From: Pseudolysinimonas_A sp965653335
GTDB lineage: Bacteria; Actinomycetota; Actinomycetes; Actinomycetales; Microbacteriaceae
Assembly (NCBI GenBank): GCA_965653335.1
Contig: CBFGZU010000084.1
Coordinates: forward strand, 1-7,376
DNA: 7,376 bases
Reading direction: 5' to 3'
The position numbers and the translations under genes are program-made. This document shows, piece after piece, positions 4,953 to 7,376 of the stretch (the stretch's first letter is position 1; each line of letters opens with the position of its first letter). The notes under the pieces were generated by a model. The model was given only the letters and a program-made list of their open reading frames with translations. It did not search any database and was not told where the DNA came from.

Positions 4953-6796
4953 TGACCCCGGATCCGAGTGCGTCGATCGCCGAGCCCCACCACGATGGCT
5001 CAGCCCTCCACGTGTCGAGCCTCGACCCCGCGCTCGGCGATGTCGTGCGGGTGCGCGTGCGAGTGCCGCGCTCGTGGGCGGTCGTCCGCGTGCGGGTGCG
5101 GGTGCGGCCCGATGGCGAACCCGCGTATGTCGAGGCGACTCGCGTCGGCTCCGCGGGTGGCGCGCAGTGGTGGGAAGCACCAGTTCGAATCGAGAACCCG
5201 ACCCACGCCTATCGGTTCCGCATCGACCTCGGCGGAGGGGTGCGGTACTGGCTCAACGCCCGCGGGGTGCACCGTCTCGATCCGCGGGATGCCGACGACT
5301 TCCGGATCGTCGCCGGTAACCCGCCGCCCGCGTGGTCGGGGTCAGCGGTGCTCTACCAGGTGTTCCCCGACCGGTTTGCGCGCTCGGCGGCGGCGGATGC
5401 CCGCGAGCTTCCCGACTGGGCCGAGCCGGCGTCGTGGGTCGACCCGGTCGACGGCGACCGGCGGCACACCGCGGTGCAGTTCTACGGCGGCGACCTCGCC
5501 GGCGTCGAGGAGCGGCTCGACCACATCCAGGGTCTCGGCGCGACTCTGCTCTATCTGACACCGGTGTTTCCAGGGCGCTCCAATCACCGCTACGACGCCC
5601 TCTCGTTCGACCACGTCGACCCCCTGCTCGGCGGTGACGAGGCGCTCGTGTCACTCGTCGAGGCGGCCCACGCCCGCGGCCTGCGCGTGATCGGCGACCT
5701 CACCACCAACCATTGCGGGGATGCCCACGAGTGGTTCCGCGCCGCATACGGCAACCCCGGCGCGCCCGAGAGTGAGTTCTTCCTCTGGCTCGACGACGCG
5801 CAGACGTCGTACGTCTCGTGGCTCGGAGTGCCGAGCCTGCCGAAGTTCAACTGGGCCTCGGCCGAGCTGCGCCGCCGCTTCATCGACGGCCCCGACTCGG
5901 TCGTCGCGCGTTACCTCCGGCCGCCGTTCTCGCTCGACGGCTGGCGCATCGACGTCGCCAACATGACCGGGCGCTACCGCGACCAGGACCTCAACGCCGA
6001 AGTGCGCCGCATCGTCCGGCGCACGATGACCGAGGTGAATCCCGACACCGTGCTGCTCGGCGAGTTCACCGCGGATGCCGCCGCCGACTTCCCGGGCGAC
6101 GCCTGGCACGGCGCGATGACCTACGCGACGTTTACGCGCCCGATCTGGAATTGGCTGCGCAGCCCCGGCAGCGGAGCCGGCGGCGGCCTGGCGATGGTGG
6201 TCGGCGAGACCCAGGACTGGGACGGAGAGGATGTCGTCGCCTCGCACCGTGACTTCGCCGCCGGATTCCCGTGGCGGGTGCTCACCCGCACGATGAACGC
6301 ACTCGACACCCACGACATCCCTCGTTTCGTCAATGACGCGCGCCCGGGAACGGTGCCGGTCGCCGTCGGCCTCGCGATGACGATGCCGGGCATCCCCGCG
6401 ATCTGGCAGGGCGACGAGTTCGGTCTCACCGGCGTCGACGGCGAAGATTCGCGCACTCCGCTTCCGTGGGCGGAGGCGGGTGCCGCTTCCGACCGGATGG
6501 CGCTCTACCGGCACCTCGCCGGTTTGCGCGCCGAGCATCCTGCACTCACTGCCGGGGGCATGCGCTGGCTGCACGCGTCGGCGGAGTTGATCGCCTTCGC
6601 CCGGGAGTCGGCAGGCGAGGTGCTCGTCGTCGTCGCCGCGCGTTCCTCCGCGACCGCGGATCTGGGTCTGGCCGCGTCGGGGCTCATCGTGGCCGAAGGG
6701 TCGATCACCGTCGCCGGCGGAATCGTCAGCACCGATGGGGCCGCGTTCGGCATCTGGTCGCTCGGCCCTGCGGCCGCCCCCGCGTGGGCCGACTGA
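4952..6796 (+). CDS. GH13 neopullulanase / cyclomaltodextrinase-like glycosidase
   Basis: The product is 614 residues with no signal peptide, so cytoplasmic. Residues 1 to about 125 form a beta-rich N-terminal domain of the kind (CBM34-like) found in neopullulanases, maltogenic amylases and cyclomaltodextrinases. The catalytic barrel begins near SAVLYQVFPDRFA (131-143). The conserved regions are DLTTNH (249-254), the group-specific SLPKFN (295-300, related to the MPKLN motif of this group), GWRIDVAN with nucleophile D334, LLGEF with acid/base E371, and LDTHD (451-455) with D455. QGDEFG is at 486-491, and a C-terminal beta domain follows from about 535. Expected substrates are maltodextrins, cyclodextrins or pullulan fragments, giving maltose or panose-type products that the divergent alpha-glucosidase could finish. 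The exact specificity cannot be read from sequence. The N-terminal domain contains the octapeptide VVRVRVRV twice (31-38 and 44-51). The gene is divergent from the alpha-glucosidase and is followed by a tRNA operon with its own promoter. Confidence 0.87.
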   Translation: MTPDPSASIAEPHHDGSALHVSSLDPALGDVVRVRVRVPRSWAVVRVRVRVRPDGEPAYVEATRVGSAGGAQWWEAPVRIENPTHAYRFRIDLGGGVRYWLNARGVHRLDPRDADDFRIVAGNPPPAWSGSAVLYQVFPDRFARSAAADARELPDWAEPASWVDPVDGDRRHTAVQFYGGDLAGVEERLDHIQGLGATLLYLTPVFPGRSNHRYDALSFDHVDPLLGGDEALVSLVEAAHARGLRVIGDLTTNHCGDAHEWFRAAYGNPGAPESEFFLWLDDAQTSYVSWLGVPSLPKFNWASAELRRRFIDGPDSVVARYLRPPFSLDGWRIDVANMTGRYRDQDLNAEVRRIVRRTMTEVNPDTVLLGEFTADAAADFPGDAWHGAMTYATFTRPIWNWLRSPGSGAGGGLAMVVGETQDWDGEDVVASHRDFAAGFPWRVLTRTMNALDTHDIPRFVNDARPGTVPVAVGLAMTMPGIPAIWQGDEFGLTGVDGEDSRTPLPWAEAGAASDRMALYRHLAGLRAEHPALTAGGMRWLHASAELIAFARESAGEVLVVVAARSSATADLGLAASGLIVAEGSITVAGGIVSTDGAAFGIWSLGPAAAPAWAD

Positions 6797-6809
6797 GCGC
6801 TGTCATCCG

Positions 6810-6839
6810 TTCGGACCCCCGGCACCCGGATGCTAAAGT
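6810..6839 (+). promoter_or_regulatory. Promoter of the tRNA-Thr / tRNA-Met pair
   Basis: TTCGGA (6810-6815), an 18-base spacer and TAAAGT (6834-6839) preceded by TGC form a recognisable vegetative-type promoter 29 bp before tRNA-Thr. The preceding GH13 gene ends at 6796 without an obvious terminator hairpin, so read-through is possible but the tRNAs need not depend on it. Confidence 0.6.
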
Positions 6840-6868
6840 CTCCTGGTGTCTCGGGTCGACCGGGGCGT

Positions 6869-6940
<72 letters not shown>

Positions 6941-6983
6941 CGGCGTTTCCGTCGGTGCCCACGCGGCGGGGGAAACTGCCCTT

Positions 6984-7057
6984 GGCTGAGTAGCTCAGTT
7001 GGTTAGAGCGCACGACTCATAATCGTGAGGTCGCGGGATCGTGCCCCGCCTCAGCTA
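6984..7057 (+). tRNA. tRNA-Met (CAT), elongator type, with atypical T-loop
   Basis: A complete 74-nt cloverleaf: acceptor GGCTGAG/CTCAGCT (6984-6990, 7050-7056) with a G-T wobble as the first pair, D-stem GCTC/GAGC with loop AGTTGGTTA, anticodon stem CACGA/TCGTG around loop CTCATAA with anticodon CAT (7018-7020), variable loop AGGTC, T-stem GCGGG/CCCGC (7033-7037, 7045-7049) and discriminator A7057. CCA is not encoded. The acceptor pairs rule out an initiator tRNA (no C1-A72 type mismatch). The GGCTNNGTAGCTCAGTTGG beginning resembles elongator tRNA-Met, but a lysidine-modified tRNA-Ile2 (also CAT) cannot be fully excluded. The T-loop reads ATCGTGC instead of TTCRANY, altering positions 54 and 58. 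Confidence 0.88.
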
Positions 7058-7105
7058 CCGAAGCGATGTCCTCGGCACACGCCTGTTCGGGTGCGGATCA
7101 GGCAG

Positions 7106-7136
7106 TTGACCGACCCCCTCTGTGGGTAGGTATAGG
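7106..7136 (+). promoter_or_regulatory. Weak upstream promoter candidate
   Basis: TTGACC (7106-7111) is followed after 19 bases by TATAGG (7131-7136), or after 17 by GGTATA. It could start a longer leader for the phosphotriesterase-family gene. The -10 part lies within a CGACCC-N18-GGGTCG inverted repeat (7111-7140). The spacing is not ideal and the second promoter at 7163 is better. Confidence 0.3.
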
Positions 7137-7162
7137 GTCGCGCCCCCACGCCCGAAGTTCAA

Positions 7163-7191
7163 TTGACTTGACGTTCAGTAAACGATACTGT
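7163..7191 (+). promoter_or_regulatory. Promoter with overlapping operator for the phosphotriesterase-family gene
   Basis: TTGACT (7163-7168), a 17-base spacer and TACTGT (7186-7191) make the best promoter in the window, with a predicted transcript start near 7198. A perfect inverted repeat, CAGTA (7176-7180) N5 TACTG (7186-7190), covers the spacer and the -10 box, as repressor operators of TetR or GntR type often do. The regulator is not in the window, so control by repression is inference. Confidence 0.55.
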
Positions 7192-7196
7192 CGCGA

Positions 7197-7212
7197 CATT
7201 CAATGACGAATG
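7197..7212 (+). repeat. Second inverted repeat in the 5' leader
   Basis: CATTC (7197-7201) and GAATG (7208-7212) are perfect 5-bp arms around a 6-bp centre. The centre is about 21.5 bp (two helical turns) from that of the operator-like repeat at 7176-7190, so both could be bound on the same face by one regulator. It begins at the predicted transcript start and ends at the ribosome binding site. Confidence 0.4.
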
Positions 7213-7224
7213 AAGGGGCGAACC

Positions 7225-7376
7225 ATGGTCACGCACACGATGACGGGCAAGGTTCAGACGGTCACCGGCCTGGTCGATCCTGGGGAACTCGGCTTCACCT
7301 CGATCCACGAGCACTTGTTCCACGACTCCACGGGAACCTACTTCCACGAGCACCCCGGTGCCCCCGAGATGGCCGA
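7225..7376 (+). CDS. Phosphotriesterase-family metal-dependent hydrolase, N-terminal part
   Basis: The gene starts at the ATG at 7225, with GAAGGGG (7212-7218) six bases upstream as a good ribosome binding site, and is cut by the window end after 50 codons and two bases. A second ATG at codon 6 is less well placed. The pattern GKVQTVTGLVDPGELGF (8-24) followed by HEHL (H28, H30) is the characteristic start of the phosphotriesterase-related (PTE) family of the amidohydrolase superfamily. H28 and H30 would be the first two ligands of the binuclear metal centre. Members include lactonases, phosphotriesterases and esterases, and the substrate cannot be told from this fragment. No signal peptide is seen. 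Its own promoter with operator-like repeats suggests a regulated catabolic gene, perhaps the first of an operon that continues past the window. Confidence 0.8.
   Translation, partial: MVTHTMTGKVQTVTGLVDPGELGFTSIHEHLFHDSTGTYFHEHPGAPEMA

Noticed and set aside
3562..5319. A 585-codon open frame on the + strand antisense to the alpha-glucosidase gene
   Set aside because: It mirrors the coding strand of a clear GH13 enzyme with all catalytic motifs, has no recognisable domain and has an R/A/V/E-rich composition typical of antisense frames in GC-rich DNA. It also runs through the divergent promoter region into the next gene.
5651..6574. A 307-codon - strand frame antisense to the neopullulanase-like gene
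   Set aside because: No domain or start signal is seen and the + strand carries an intact family enzyme, so this is a GC-driven shadow frame.

Overview
This is a window of high-GC DNA that reads as chromosome from an actinobacterium, most likely Microbacteriaceae or a close relative. The evidence is the strong G/C third-position bias, tRNA genes without an encoded CCA end, several genes that appear to be leaderless (TANNNT box six bases before the start codon), and an intergenic element of the CTCGACACG-hairpin-CTACTCGACCAGCGG type that I associate with that family. The genus cannot be fixed from this sequence.

Layout. (1) 1-95: the 3' half of a tRNA-Tyr gene and its terminator. (2) 96-1217: a 1,122-bp segment bounded by an exact 47-bp direct repeat of the tRNA-end/terminator sequence (49-95 and 1171-1217). 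It carries one DUF3800-family gene with atypical codons, an inverted relative of the terminator hairpin, and about 260 bp with no recognisable gene. It looks like a small acquired cassette between tRNA-Tyr and suhB. (3) 1231-3192: two genes on the + strand, an inositol-monophosphatase-family enzyme (suhB) and a secreted or membrane-anchored M23 (LytM-type) peptidase. The latter has its own promoter region containing a GTTGCC-N5-GTTACC direct repeat. (4) 3193-3270: a convergent spacer filled with hairpins. (5) 3271-6796: two divergent GH13 glycosidase genes sharing a 58-bp promoter region, an alpha-glucosidase (- strand) and a neopullulanase/cyclomaltodextrinase-like enzyme (+ strand). Both lack signal peptides, so together they probably degrade imported maltodextrin-type oligosaccharides in the cytoplasm. 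(6) 6810-7057: a tRNA-Thr(GGT) / tRNA-Met(CAT) pair behind one promoter. (7) 7058-7376: a regulatory region with a good promoter overlapped by inverted repeats, leading into the first 50 codons of a phosphotriesterase-family metal-dependent hydrolase cut by the window end.

Most of the window is ordinary housekeeping and carbohydrate metabolism. The parts that most merit a second look are the repeat-bounded DUF3800 cassette at tRNA-Tyr, the tRNA-Met gene whose T-loop departs from the near-universal sequence at both positions 54 and 58, and the operator-like promoter of the phosphotriesterase-family gene. I did not find convincing evidence of a multi-gene novel system; the DUF3800 cassette is the nearest candidate for an accessory function.
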